NCBI RefSeq assembly: GCF_003345255.1
Contig: NZ_CP029331.1
Span: 558,001-622,000 of the forward strand
Direction of reading: 5' to 3'
Origin: Pseudothauera hydrothermalis
GTDB lineage: Bacteria; Pseudomonadota; Gammaproteobacteria; Burkholderiales; Rhodocyclaceae
DNA length: 64,000 bases
The translations under genes and the position numbers were made by a program. Below, piece after piece: positions 54,372 to 63,470 of this stretch (within the stretch, counting starts at the first letter, position 1; each line of letters begins with the position of its first letter). The notes under the pieces were generated by a model, which was given only the letters and a program-made list of their open reading frames with translations, made no database searches and had not been told where the DNA came from.

Positions 54372-55037
54372 ATGCAGAAGAACATCGCCATCATTGCCGC
54401 CCTCAGCGTCGCCACACTCACCGCCTGCGGCAGCAAGACCGACGCCAACGAAAAGAATTTCGGTGCGGCCATGACGCAGTATTTCGACAAGAAGGGCGAC
54501 CTCTGCCTCAACACCAAGCGTTGGCCGGTTGACCTGTCCGAGATGGACTTGCGCCTGCAAAAGACCATGCAGGCCGGGAGCGCCAACCAGATGGCCGCGC
54601 TTGAGGCTGCTGGCTTGGTCAAGGGCGAGGACACCGAGGTGGACATCATGGGGATCATGGGCAAGCCCACAGGTGCTAAAGCCAAGATCAAGCGCTACAC
54701 CCTGACCGATGCGGCCAAGCCCTTCGCGCAGGAGAAGGAAGTCGCCTCCATTGGCCTCAACGGCAAGACCACCGAGAAGCAAACCGATCTGTGTTGGGGC
54801 AAAAAGGCGCTGGACAAGATCGTGAAGTGGGAAGGGCCGATGAAGTTCGGCGACTACCAAGAGGCGGGCATCACCTACACCTACAAGGTCAACAACCTCG
54901 CCGACTGGGCCAAGAAGTCCGAGGTGCAAGCGGCTTTCCCGGTCGTGAAGAGCATCCTCGACGGCGTTGGCAGCAAGGAATCCAAGCACGCCATCAAGCT
55001 GACCAGCCAGGGCTGGGAAGCGAAAGGACTGGATTGA
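54372..55037 (+). CDS. Predicted lipoprotein, copy B (intact)
   Basis: 221 residues with lipobox TLTACGSK. NEKNFGAAMTQYFDKKGDLC, QTDLCWGKKALDKIVKWEGP and EAGITYTYKVNNLADWAKKS are shared with the broken copy at 52512. No known fold recognised. AAGGG lies upstream of the ATG. Confidence 0.8.
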   Translation: MQKNIAIIAALSVATLTACGSKTDANEKNFGAAMTQYFDKKGDLCLNTKRWPVDLSEMDLRLQKTMQAGSANQMAALEAAGLVKGEDTEVDIMGIMGKPTGAKAKIKRYTLTDAAKPFAQEKEVASIGLNGKTTEKQTDLCWGKKALDKIVKWEGPMKFGDYQEAGITYTYKVNNLADWAKKSEVQAAFPVVKSILDGVGSKESKHAIKLTSQGWEAKGLD

Positions 55038-55046
55038 GGAGGCGGT

Positions 55047-55667
55047 ATGCCACGCATCGACCTCGCAGTACCCTTCGCCGCGAAGGATGAGGCCAAGCGG
55101 CTTGGCGCACGCTGGGACGGTGAGCGCAAGCTCTGGTATGTGCCAGACGGCGTAGATGCGGGCGCATTCGGGCGTTGGTTGCCGAGCGAGCCGGACATAG
55201 GCGTTCGCTCAAGCAGCTATTTCATCGCCCAGACCACCAAGCCGTGCTGGAAGTGCAGCGAACACACAAGCGTGTTCGGGTTCATTCTGCCTTCCGGGCA
55301 TGAAACGCTGGAACCCGACGAAGAGGACGATGAGCGGGATGCGTGGTATTGGTATGACGAGCCAACCATCGTTCACTACGTCACCGATCTTCTCCCCGCC
55401 GTGGCGGCACGCATCAAAGCATTCTCGCGGCACTACCGCGTCGATTTCAGCAAGACCACGCAAAGCTCGTACTGGATGAACCACTGCGAAAACTGCGGCA
55501 TGAAGCAAGGGGACTTCGAGATGTACTGCGAGCCGCAGGGAGCGTTCTTCCCGATGGATAAGCGTGCCGCTTCCCTGATCGTCCTGCACGAGTTTGCCGA
55601 ACCGTTTGGCTGCAATGGCAGCACGGCTTATGGCGATCACCTCTTTGAATACATGCGGCGGGCCTAA
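55047..55667 (+). CDS. DUF5710-containing protein with Cys pairs
   Basis: 206 residues. N-terminal DUF5710-like motif, IDLAVPFAAKDEAKRLGARW then WDGERKLWYVP, found in plasmid primase-type proteins, and two CxxC pairs (CWKC, CENC) that may bind zinc. Function unknown; suggests plasmid or ICE ancestry for the island. Confidence 0.72.
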   Translation: MPRIDLAVPFAAKDEAKRLGARWDGERKLWYVPDGVDAGAFGRWLPSEPDIGVRSSSYFIAQTTKPCWKCSEHTSVFGFILPSGHETLEPDEEDDERDAWYWYDEPTIVHYVTDLLPAVAARIKAFSRHYRVDFSKTTQSSYWMNHCENCGMKQGDFEMYCEPQGAFFPMDKRAASLIVLHEFAEPFGCNGSTAYGDHLFEYMRRA

Positions 55668-55669
55668 TC

Positions 55670-55948
55670 ATGCTAGCCCTCCGGGAATCGATGAGCCTGT
55701 TGCTGTGGAGTTTACTGCGTTTATCGGGATTGCGGCCAAGGCGCTGGGTAGTGGTCTGCGCCATCTTGCTTTCTGTGCTCGCTTTCGGGGGGGGGCATCT
55801 TTCTGATCTGGTCGTGCAGGTTGATTTGGTTGTCGGACGGGTCATTTTGGCGTTAACACTTGGAGTCGACCATGGTCTCTCAAGCAGCATCTCACCTTCT
55901 CTTGATGGCATATCAGCTCGGATTCCACTGAAGCGCAGCGGCTGTTAA
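55670..55948 (+). CDS. Small predicted membrane protein, doubtful
   Basis: 92 residues with one hydrophobic segment (WVVVCAILLSVLAFGGGHLS). Begins 3 bp after the preceding stop but has no known relatives that I can name, so may be spurious. Confidence 0.4.
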   Translation: MLALRESMSLLLWSLLRLSGLRPRRWVVVCAILLSVLAFGGGHLSDLVVQVDLVVGRVILALTLGVDHGLSSSISPSLDGISARIPLKRSGC

Positions 55949-55978
55949 TTTGACATCATGACGAATTAGGAGGAAATC

Positions 55979-56188
55979 ATGAACATTCATACAACAGAAG
56001 CAATGACTGCATTGCAGCGCAAAGTGCGCATGACCATTCCGCAGATTGGCGAACAGGCAGCACAGGCATACGAGAGCATGCGTGCAGAGGTTCAAGCGCG
56101 TCGGCTTGTCGTAAATGGGTCGTCGATTTTTGTTGCACGTTCAATGCCCCAGGACGCTCATACAGAATTTGAATTGACCTTTTGTTTA
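55979..56188 (+). pseudogene. GyrI/AraC-effector-like gene, 5' part, cut by IS630 copy 2
   Basis: AGGAGGAAATC precedes the ATG. 70 codons (MNIHTTEAMTALQRKVRMTI...TEFELTFCL) end at TTA 56186-56188, where the IS begins. The frame continues exactly after the IS at 57291, so this is one gene of 145 codons split by insertion. Confidence 0.85.
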
Positions 56189-57288
56189 CTGAGTTTCCCA
56201 TAAGTAGTGTCATGTGAGCGATAATATGGCCTATGAAATGCAAACGACTTTCCGACGGCCGAGCTCTCGATCATCACACCTTGCAGGTCATGCGGCAGCA
56301 GGCCGTCAAAGCGGTACGTGACGGGCAGACGGTGCAAAGCGTCGCGGCGGCGTATGGCGTGAATGAGCGCAGCGTTTTCCGGTGGCTCGCCGATTTTGCC
56401 AATGGCGGACAGAACGCATTGCTCGCCAAGCCGATTCCGGGACGCCCGAGCAAACTCAGCGCCGAGGAGCTTTCGTGGATTGCCAATGCGGTTCGTGACC
56501 ACAACCCGCAGCAGTTCAAGTTCGAGTTCGGCTTGTGGACGCTGTCTCTGATTCGTCACTTGATCAAACGCCAATTCAAGAAAGAGCTGTCGGTCTCCTC
56601 GGTTCACCGCCTGATGAAGATCCTGGGTTTCAGCGCCCAGAAGCCGCTCTACCAGGCGTGGCAGCAAGACCCCGTCCTGGTGCGCACTTGGGAGACGGAG
56701 ACCTACCCCGCGATTCGCGCTGAAGCCAAGCGGCTCGGAGCAACGATCTACTTTGGCGACGAGTCGGGCATCCGCTCGGACTACCACACCGGCACGACTT
56801 GGGCGCCACAAGGCCGGACGCCGGTGGTGCAGGCGACGGGTCGGCGCTTCTCGCTGAACATGATCTCGGCCGTCGGCACGCAGGGCGAATTTCGGTTCAT
56901 GCTGCATGAGGGCTCGGTCGGTGCGAAAGTGTTCGTCGAGTTCCTCAAGCGCTTGATGCTCAATGCCGAGAAACCGGTCTTTCTGATCGTCGATGGTCAT
57001 CCGATTCACAAGGCAAAGATGGTCAAGAGCTACATCGAGAGCTTGGACGGCAAGCTCAAGTTGTTCTATTTGCCGCCTTACTCGCCGCAGCTGAACCCGG
57101 ACGAAACAGTCTGGGCTCATGTGAAGCGGAAGGTTTCGAGCCAGTTGGTCGAGAGCGCCGAGGAGATGAAGCGACTCGCACTCCGTGCTTTGCGTAGCAT
57201 CCAGAAGCTCCCCGAACTCGTGAAGTCATTTTTTAGGCAGCCAGAGTGCCGCTATATCCTGGGCTGACACTACTTATTGAAAAGTTAG
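56189..57288 (+). mobile_element. IS630-family insertion sequence, copy 2 (1,100 bp)
   Basis: Same ends as copy 1, flanked by TA at 56187-56188 and 57289-57290. Sequence appears identical to copy 3. It inserted into a GyrI-like gene. Confidence 0.96.
56233..57267 (+). CDS. IS630-family transposase (copy 2)
   Basis: 344-residue DDE transposase, identical protein to copy 1 and copy 3. Catalytic triad in FGDESG, VDGHPIH and NPDETVW. Confidence 0.95.
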   Translation: MKCKRLSDGRALDHHTLQVMRQQAVKAVRDGQTVQSVAAAYGVNERSVFRWLADFANGGQNALLAKPIPGRPSKLSAEELSWIANAVRDHNPQQFKFEFGLWTLSLIRHLIKRQFKKELSVSSVHRLMKILGFSAQKPLYQAWQQDPVLVRTWETETYPAIRAEAKRLGATIYFGDESGIRSDYHTGTTWAPQGRTPVVQATGRRFSLNMISAVGTQGEFRFMLHEGSVGAKVFVEFLKRLMLNAEKPVFLIVDGHPIHKAKMVKSYIESLDGKLKLFYLPPYSPQLNPDETVWAHVKRKVSSQLVESAEEMKRLALRALRSIQKLPELVKSFFRQPECRYILG

Positions 57289-57290
57289 TA

Positions 57291-57518
57291 ACTGTGAAAG
57301 GCAATGATTTGCCGATACTGCCGGCTTTTTGCTGCGCTTGCTTCATGTTCAAAGGTCCTCTGGATAGATTGTTCACCCACGGATACCAGACGTTGCTTCG
57401 CAGCATTGAGGATGCGGGCCTTGCTCCAAGCAATGAAAGTCGTGAGGTTTATCATGAATGGCACGGACCTGAATCCGACAAAAATCGCATTGAAATCCAG
57501 ATTGGTGTGCTTGAATGA
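57291..57518 (+). pseudogene. GyrI/AraC-effector-like gene, 3' part
   Basis: 75 codons: TVKGNDLPILPAFCCACFMF, YQTLLRSIEDAGLAPSNESR and EVYHEWHGPESDKNRIEIQI, ending IGVLE, typical of the C-terminal half of GyrI-like ligand-binding domains. Joined to 55979-56188 it restores an open frame. The stop overlaps the acetyltransferase start (ATGA). Confidence 0.8.
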
Positions 57519-57982
57519 GTCTCCAGCAAAGCACCTTGACGGTTCGCCGCTTTGTCGAGGCAGATTTTCCTGTCTATCAGGCTTGGTTTGCCGATGAGCA
57601 ACAGCATCGCCAGCTTGGACCAGTGGATGAGGAATGGCTTACTCACGTATTAACGGATGTCGAAGGAGAGCAATGGTCTTTTTTTGTCGATGATGCGCTA
57701 GCGGCTGTTGTGGGATTGGTTCCCGATCAAGACAATAATGCCTGGGTCATTAGTGATTTTGCCGTCGATCCGGCGCGCCGCCGCCAGGGTTGGGGGCGGC
57801 GCGCCGGGGAAACATTGCTTGCTTTGCCTGCAAGGATGCAGCGCATCAACTGGAGGGCCTATGTGGCGGCTGATAACCTCCAGGCCCAAGCCTTTTTCGA
57901 TGCTTTGGGCTGGCTGCGACTTATGCCTCCCTCGTCAGGTGATCCCTACTGGGCATTTGCATGGCGTCTCGGTCGAGCATAG
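57515..57982 (+). CDS. GNAT-family N-acetyltransferase
   Basis: 155 residues, GNAT fold with the acetyl-CoA loop DFAVDPARRRQGWGRRAGET and YVAADNLQAQAFFDALGW. Substrate unknown. Was coupled to the GyrI-like gene by a 4-bp overlap before the IS landed. Confidence 0.88.
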   Translation: MSLQQSTLTVRRFVEADFPVYQAWFADEQQHRQLGPVDEEWLTHVLTDVEGEQWSFFVDDALAAVVGLVPDQDNNAWVISDFAVDPARRRQGWGRRAGETLLALPARMQRINWRAYVAADNLQAQAFFDALGWLRLMPPSSGDPYWAFAWRLGRA

Positions 57983-58168
57983 AAGATGGAGCCATCCGGC
58001 AGAGTGGCAGCATGAACGACCAAGGCATTAAGTGGACATGATGAAGCAATTGCCTCATGGAAGTCTGTCAGGAAACGACGATAGAACAATATTGGCAACT
58101 AGATCAGGTTCGGCATTGCTAAACCTGACACCGAGTGTTGATGCGTCGCCGCTATACAGATACAATTA
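57983..58168. other. Short non-coding stretch between GNAT gene and IS copy 3
   Basis: Visibly AT-richer than the core chromosome. No gene seen. Confidence 0.4.
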
Positions 58169-59268
58169 CTGAGTTTCCCATAAGTAGTGTCATGTGAGCG
58201 ATAATATGGCCTATGAAATGCAAACGACTTTCCGACGGCCGAGCTCTCGATCATCACACCTTGCAGGTCATGCGGCAGCAGGCCGTCAAAGCGGTACGTG
58301 ACGGGCAGACGGTGCAAAGCGTCGCGGCGGCGTATGGCGTGAATGAGCGCAGCGTTTTCCGGTGGCTCGCCGATTTTGCCAATGGCGGACAGAACGCATT
58401 GCTCGCCAAGCCGATTCCGGGACGCCCGAGCAAACTCAGCGCCGAGGAGCTTTCGTGGATTGCCAATGCGGTTCGTGACCACAACCCGCAGCAGTTCAAG
58501 TTCGAGTTCGGCTTGTGGACGCTGTCTCTGATTCGTCACTTGATCAAACGCCAATTCAAGAAAGAGCTGTCGGTCTCCTCGGTTCACCGCCTGATGAAGA
58601 TCCTGGGTTTCAGCGCCCAGAAGCCGCTCTACCAGGCGTGGCAGCAAGACCCCGTCCTGGTGCGCACTTGGGAGACGGAGACCTACCCCGCGATTCGCGC
58701 TGAAGCCAAGCGGCTCGGAGCAACGATCTACTTTGGCGACGAGTCGGGCATCCGCTCGGACTACCACACCGGCACGACTTGGGCGCCACAAGGCCGGACG
58801 CCGGTGGTGCAGGCGACGGGTCGGCGCTTCTCGCTGAACATGATCTCGGCCGTCGGCACGCAGGGCGAATTTCGGTTCATGCTGCATGAGGGCTCGGTCG
58901 GTGCGAAAGTGTTCGTCGAGTTCCTCAAGCGCTTGATGCTCAATGCCGAGAAACCGGTCTTTCTGATCGTCGATGGTCATCCGATTCACAAGGCAAAGAT
59001 GGTCAAGAGCTACATCGAGAGCTTGGACGGCAAGCTCAAGTTGTTCTATTTGCCGCCTTACTCGCCGCAGCTGAACCCGGACGAAACAGTCTGGGCTCAT
59101 GTGAAGCGGAAGGTTTCGAGCCAGTTGGTCGAGAGCGCCGAGGAGATGAAGCGACTCGCACTCCGTGCTTTGCGTAGCATCCAGAAGCTCCCCGAACTCG
59201 TGAAGTCATTTTTTAGGCAGCCAGAGTGCCGCTATATCCTGGGCTGACACTACTTATTGAAAAGTTAG
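58169..59268 (+). mobile_element. IS630-family insertion sequence, copy 3 (1,100 bp)
   Basis: Flanked by TA at 58167-58168 and 59269-59270, same orientation as copy 2. No interrupted gene could be recognised at its flanks. Confidence 0.95.
58213..59247 (+). CDS. IS630-family transposase (copy 3)
   Basis: 344 residues, identical to the other two copies; complete DDE motifs and HTH. Confidence 0.95.
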   Translation: MKCKRLSDGRALDHHTLQVMRQQAVKAVRDGQTVQSVAAAYGVNERSVFRWLADFANGGQNALLAKPIPGRPSKLSAEELSWIANAVRDHNPQQFKFEFGLWTLSLIRHLIKRQFKKELSVSSVHRLMKILGFSAQKPLYQAWQQDPVLVRTWETETYPAIRAEAKRLGATIYFGDESGIRSDYHTGTTWAPQGRTPVVQATGRRFSLNMISAVGTQGEFRFMLHEGSVGAKVFVEFLKRLMLNAEKPVFLIVDGHPIHKAKMVKSYIESLDGKLKLFYLPPYSPQLNPDETVWAHVKRKVSSQLVESAEEMKRLALRALRSIQKLPELVKSFFRQPECRYILG

Positions 59269-59506
59269 TATATCTTCACAAAGGATCAGCAAGCCACTAT
59301 CGGAGTTCCTACCCGTGTAAGCCTCTTTCTCGCTGCGAGCCAGCTTCAACCGCACACCACGCTCGCACGAGGCTGCACGTCCGATTCACTGCGTCTTGCT
59401 GGCCCCGGATCACTCGGGGTTCGTTCTCTATTCCGCTGGCCGGGAAGACGCGCTTGCGTTCGCCCCAACCGCCAACACTGGCTGGCAACCACCACGGAAT
59501 AGAAGA

Positions 59507-60985
59507 ATGATGAAATCCTTACGCCAGGACTGGCTATCCAATGTCCGAAACGACCTGCTAGCGGGCATCGTTGTCGCGCTGGCACTGATCCCCGAAGCCA
59601 TCGCCTTCTCGATCATTGCCGGCGTCGATCCCAAGGTCGGCCTCTACGCCTCGTTCTGCATCGCCACGGTCATTGCATTCACCGGAGGCCGTCCAGGCAT
59701 GGTGTCCGCAGCCACGGGCGCGATGGCGCTGCTGATGGTCACGCTCGTCAAAGAGCACGGCTTGCAATATCTGCTGGCCGCCACAGTCCTGACTGGCGTG
59801 CTCCAGATCATCGCTGGCTGGCTCAGGCTCGGTGCCTTGATGCGATTCGTCTCGCGCTCCGTCATCACCGGCTTCGTCAATGCGCTGGCCATCCTGATCT
59901 TCATGGCGCAGTTGCCCGAACTGACCAATGTAACGTGGCACGTCTACGCCATGACGGCGGCGGGCCTCGGCATCATCTACGGCTTTCCCTACATCACCAA
60001 GGCCGTGCCGTCGCCGCTGGTTGCCATCGTCGTGCTGACCGGCGCCGCGATCTTCCTCGGCCTCGATATTCGTACCGTGGGCGACATGGGCCAGCTGCCC
60101 GACAGCCTGCCGGTGTTCCTGCTGCCGGATGTACCGCTGAACCTTGAAACGTTGGCGATCATCTTCCCGGTCTCGGCCACCTTGGCAGTCGTCGGCCTGC
60201 TGGAGTCCATGATGACAGCCTCCATCGTCGATGACCTGACCGACTCCAACAGCAACAAGAACCGCGAATGTGTGGGGCAGGGTGTGGCCAATATCGCCTC
60301 GGGCTTCCTGGGGGGTATGGCAGGCTGCGCCATGATCGGCCAGTCGGTCATCAACGTGAAATCCGGTGGCCGTGGCCGACTCTCCACACTGGCCGCAGGC
60401 GTGTTTCTGCTGCTGATGGTGGTCTTCATCGGCGACTGGGTCGCGCAGATTCCGATGGCGGCCCTGGTTGCGGTGATGATCATGGTGTCCATCGGCACCT
60501 TCAACTGGGCCTCCATCCGCAACCTGCGCGAGCATCCCAAAAGCTCCAGCGTGGTGATGCTGGCCACCGTGGTAGTGACAGTCGGCACCCACGACTTGGC
60601 GAAGGGCGTGCTGGTCGGCGTGCTGCTGTCAGGCTTCTTCTTCGCACACAAGGTCGGCCAGATCCTGCGCGTCACCTCTCGCACCGAGAACGAAGGCCGC
60701 GTGCGCAGCTACACCATCACCGGTCAGGTGTTCTTCGCTTCGGCGGATCGATTCATCAATGCCTTCGACTACAAGGAAGTCATCGAAAAAGTGCGCATCG
60801 ACGTGAGCCGCGCCCATTTCTGGGACATCACCGCCGTCAGCGCCCTGGACAAGGTGGTCATCAAGTTCCGCCGTGAAGCCACCGAGGTGGAGGTCATCGG
60901 TTTGAACGAAGCCAGCGCCACACTGGTGGACAAGTTCGCCGTGCATGACAAGAACGGTGCCGACGACATGCTGATGGGCCACTGA
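59507..60985 (+). CDS. SulP-family anion transporter
   Basis: 492 residues: about 10 or more membrane segments ([40 protein letters not shown]) and a C-terminal STAS domain ([35 protein letters not shown]). SulP proteins move sulfate, bicarbonate or other anions; the substrate here is unknown. ATG 59507 or 59510; the frame upstream is not family-like. First of a likely operon with UspA, 14 bp apart. Confidence 0.9.
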   Translation: MMKSLRQDWLSNVRNDLLAGIVVALALIPEAIAFSIIAGVDPKVGLYASFCIATVIAFTGGRPGMVSAATGAMALLMVTLVKEHGLQYLLAATVLTGVLQIIAGWLRLGALMRFVSRSVITGFVNALAILIFMAQLPELTNVTWHVYAMTAAGLGIIYGFPYITKAVPSPLVAIVVLTGAAIFLGLDIRTVGDMGQLPDSLPVFLLPDVPLNLETLAIIFPVSATLAVVGLLESMMTASIVDDLTDSNSNKNRECVGQGVANIASGFLGGMAGCAMIGQSVINVKSGGRGRLSTLAAGVFLLLMVVFIGDWVAQIPMAALVAVMIMVSIGTFNWASIRNLREHPKSSSVVMLATVVVTVGTHDLAKGVLVGVLLSGFFFAHKVGQILRVTSRTENEGRVRSYTITGQVFFASADRFINAFDYKEVIEKVRIDVSRAHFWDITAVSALDKVVIKFRREATEVEVIGLNEASATLVDKFAVHDKNGADDMLMGH

Positions 60986-60999
60986 AAGGAAACCGGATC

Positions 61000-61863
61000 A
61001 TGAAGAACGAAAACAAAGTGCTGGCCTGCGTGGATCAATCCCACTTCGCCGATTACGTGGCCGACTACGCTGCCTGGGCAGCTCGGCGCATGGATGCGCC
61101 ACTGGAGTTCCTGCACGTCATCGACCGCCATCCAGAATTGGGATCGAGCGAGGATCACAGTGGGGCCATCGGCATCGACGCCCAGGAAAATCTGCTGACC
61201 AAGCTCTCCGCCGACGACGAGGCTCGCACCAAGCATGCCCGCGAACAAGGCCGCCTCTTCCTCAACCGACTGCGCGAGCGGGCTATTGCTGCCGGGGCCA
61301 CACTGGTCGATGTTCGTCAGCGGCACGGCGAACTGGAGGAAACGCTTGCAGAGCAGGCTGAGGGCGTGCGCCTGCTGGTTTTGGGTCGCCGTGGCGAAGC
61401 CGCAGAGACCACCCAACGCGACCTTGGCCGAAACGTCGAGCGCGTCGTGCGCGCCCTGCACAAGCCGAGCCTGACCGTAACGGAAGGCTTCAAAGAGCCG
61501 CAGCGCGTGATGATTGCCTTCGATGGCGGCAACGTGACCCGGCGTGGCGTCGAGATGGTTGCGGGCAGCCCGCTGTTCCGTGGTCTGCCGATCTATCTGC
61601 TGATGTCGGGCAAGGAAAGTCCAGATGCCCCCAAGCAACTTGACTGGGCCAAGACCACCTTGGAAGTGGCAGGCTTCGATGTGACCGCCTCGCTGATCCC
61701 CGGCGATGCGGAAAGCATCATTGCCAAGACGGTGAAAGCGCAGTCCATCGACATGCTCATCATGGGGGCGTTCGGTCACTCACCGCTGCGCAGCCTGCTG
61801 TTCGGCAGCAAGACGACTGAGCTATTGCGTTCCTCGACCATTCCTACCCTGCTGTTGCGCTAG
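61000..61863 (+). CDS. Tandem universal stress protein
   Basis: 287 residues, two Usp domains. The second carries the ATP loop MGAFGHSPLRSLLFGSKTTE. Binds ATP/AMP and helps survival under stress in other bacteria. Follows SulP by 14 bp and precedes a DksA/TraR-type protein. Confidence 0.9.
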   Translation: MKNENKVLACVDQSHFADYVADYAAWAARRMDAPLEFLHVIDRHPELGSSEDHSGAIGIDAQENLLTKLSADDEARTKHAREQGRLFLNRLRERAIAAGATLVDVRQRHGELEETLAEQAEGVRLLVLGRRGEAAETTQRDLGRNVERVVRALHKPSLTVTEGFKEPQRVMIAFDGGNVTRRGVEMVAGSPLFRGLPIYLLMSGKESPDAPKQLDWAKTTLEVAGFDVTASLIPGDAESIIAKTVKAQSIDMLIMGAFGHSPLRSLLFGSKTTELLRSSTIPTLLLR

Positions 61864-61879
61864 CGAAGGAGTCGCCTCA

Positions 61880-62215
61880 ATGGACATGGAGCACTTCCGC
61901 CTTCAGCTGCTGATAGAGCAAAAAGAAACGATTGGGGCGCTTCAGCAGGCGCAGCAGTCGGCTGCGCCGGTCGAACTGGATCAATCCAGTGTCGGCAGGG
62001 TGTCGCGTATAGACGCTCTCCAACAACAAGCCCTCGCTCAAGGATTGTTGGAGCGGCTGACTATTCGTAAACGCAAGGTCGAGGCTGCACTGGCCCGCCT
62101 CGACTCTGGCACCTATGGGCTGTGCTGCGCCTGTCACGGCAATTTGGAGCCAGAACGGTTGAACGCCGATCCGGCTGTCGTCTTCTGCCAAGAATGCGCC
62201 GCAGCGCGTCAGTGA
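61880..62215 (+). CDS. DksA/TraR-type C4 zinc-finger protein
   Basis: 111 residues, C4 zinc finger with CCAC (Cys at first and fourth positions) and CQEC; a coiled N-terminus (LQLLIEQKETIGALQQAQQS). DksA/TraR proteins bind the RNA polymerase secondary channel. Shorter than DksA. It follows UspA by 16 bp. Confidence 0.85.
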   Translation: MDMEHFRLQLLIEQKETIGALQQAQQSAAPVELDQSSVGRVSRIDALQQQALAQGLLERLTIRKRKVEAALARLDSGTYGLCCACHGNLEPERLNADPAVVFCQECAAARQ

Positions 62216-62315
62216 AAACGCCAGATTGATGCTCAACGGCAGCGCGGTTTGGCTTCGGTAAGCGGTATCTTGTGTTTGCTGAGGTAACCACAACAAGAAA
62301 CCATGAGGACAGGGC

Positions 62316-62699
62316 ATGCTCCATTCCATACTTGCCATCAGCGTCGGTGCCTCGCTCGGTGCCGTATCGCGGTGGCTGCTGGGCCTATCGCTCAACATGC
62401 TGTTTCCCGCGATCCCACCGGGCACAGTGGCCGCCAACCTGATCGGGGGCTACCTGATCGGCGTCGCGTTGGCGGTCTTTGCCGCTGCGCCGAACCTGGC
62501 GCCCGAGTGGCGTTTGCTGATCATTACCGGCTTTCTCGGCGGGCTGACCACGTTCTCGACCTTTTCCGCCGAAGTCACGACCTTGGTCCAGCAGGGACGA
62601 CTTGCTATGGCGGCGACGGCCATCACAGTTCATGTCGGCGGTTCGCTGCTGATGACCCTGATCGGCCTTGGAACGGTCGCGGCTTTCAAACGATTCTGA
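62316..62699 (+). CDS. crcB: CrcB/FluC fluoride channel
   Basis: 127 residues, four membrane segments. [14 protein letters not shown] and [16 protein letters not shown] with the TFSTF motif are FluC hallmarks. It lets fluoride leave the cell as a dual-topology dimer. GAGGAC upstream of ATG. No fluoride riboswitch was recognised upstream. DUF190 follows 14 bp downstream. Confidence 0.93.
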   Translation: MLHSILAISVGASLGAVSRWLLGLSLNMLFPAIPPGTVAANLIGGYLIGVALAVFAAAPNLAPEWRLLIITGFLGGLTTFSTFSAEVTTLVQQGRLAMAATAITVHVGGSLLMTLIGLGTVAAFKRF

Positions 62700-62713
62700 T
62701 TCAGGAGACGGGC

Positions 62714-63031
62714 ATGCAAGGCTACCAACTGACGTTTTTCACCCAGCAGGATCGGCGGCATGGATGCACGCCGCTTGGCGAGTGGCTGCTCGAAGAAGCC
62801 CGGCGGCTGGGGCTGCGCGGGGCGACCCTGACGACGGCCGACGAGGGCTATGGGCACGCGGGCCGCATCCATTCCTCACATTTCTTCGAGCAGGCCGACC
62901 AGCCGCTGGAGGTCACCATGGCGGTGACCGCCGATGAAGCGGAGCGCCTGTTCGCGCGCCTGCGGGAGGAGAACGTACGGGTTTTCTACGTCAAGACGCC
63001 CATCGAGTTCGGCATGACTGGCGACGTCTGA
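62714..63031 (+). CDS. DUF190-family protein
   Basis: 105 residues, GYQLTFFTQQDRRHGCTPLG and ARRLGLRGATLTTADEGYGH, typical DUF190. PII-like fold; family commonly sits beside crcB, so a link to fluoride response is likely. AGGAGA precedes ATG. Confidence 0.88.
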   Translation: MQGYQLTFFTQQDRRHGCTPLGEWLLEEARRLGLRGATLTTADEGYGHAGRIHSSHFFEQADQPLEVTMAVTADEAERLFARLREENVRVFYVKTPIEFGMTGDV

Positions 63032-63039
63032 AGCCGGTT

Positions 63040-63462
63040 CTATCTGCGGGCGATGACCAGCAATCCCGCCACGATCAGCGCGGCGCCGACCACCATGCGC
63101 CAGGTGATGACTTCGCGCAGCAGCAGCCAGGCCAGCAGCATGGCGACGACCACGCTGCCCTTGTCGATCAGCGCCACCGTGGCCACGTCGCCGACCTTGA
63201 GCGCCTTGTAGTAAAAAATCCAGGACAGGGCAGTGGTTACGCCGGACAGCCCCAGCCACAGCAAATTGCGCTGACCGACCAAGGCCAACTCCTGAAACGG
63301 CACTGCCAGCCAGGCAAAGATCAGCACGAACCCACACACGAAGAGCGTGCGGATGGTCAGCCCCAGTTCGCCCGAAATACCTGCCAGGCCCATCTTGGCG
63401 ATCACCGACGTGAAGCCCGCGAAGAACATCGACACGAAGGCGTAGAAGACCCATTTTTCCAT
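63040..63462 (-). CDS. Small EamA/DMT-like membrane protein
   Basis: 140 residues, about five membrane segments (WVFYAFVSMFFAGFTSVIAK, VTTALSWIFYYKALKVGDVA), half the usual DMT transporter, so probably a dimer. Start ATG 63462 (MEKWVFYAF). Located 8 bp after the stop of the arsenic-transporter-like gene, same strand. Confidence 0.82.
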   Translation of the reverse strand: MEKWVFYAFVSMFFAGFTSVIAKMGLAGISGELGLTIRTLFVCGFVLIFAWLAVPFQELALVGQRNLLWLGLSGVTTALSWIFYYKALKVGDVATVALIDKGSVVVAMLLAWLLLREVITWRMVVGAALIVAGLLVIARR

Positions 63463-63470
63463 GATGATCC

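Noticed and set aside
45936-56188. Composite transposon bounded by IS copies 1 and 2
   Set aside because: Copy 2 reconstructs the gene it interrupted from both flanks, so it arrived alone; the inverted pair may still rearrange later.
58099-59100. Antisense open frame of about 330 codons in each IS630 copy
   Set aside because: It is the reverse of the transposase and is present in all three copies only because they are identical.
59271-59506. Riboswitch or intron before the SulP gene
   Set aside because: A CCCCG/CGGGG hairpin is present but I could match no known RNA class; nothing firm to report.
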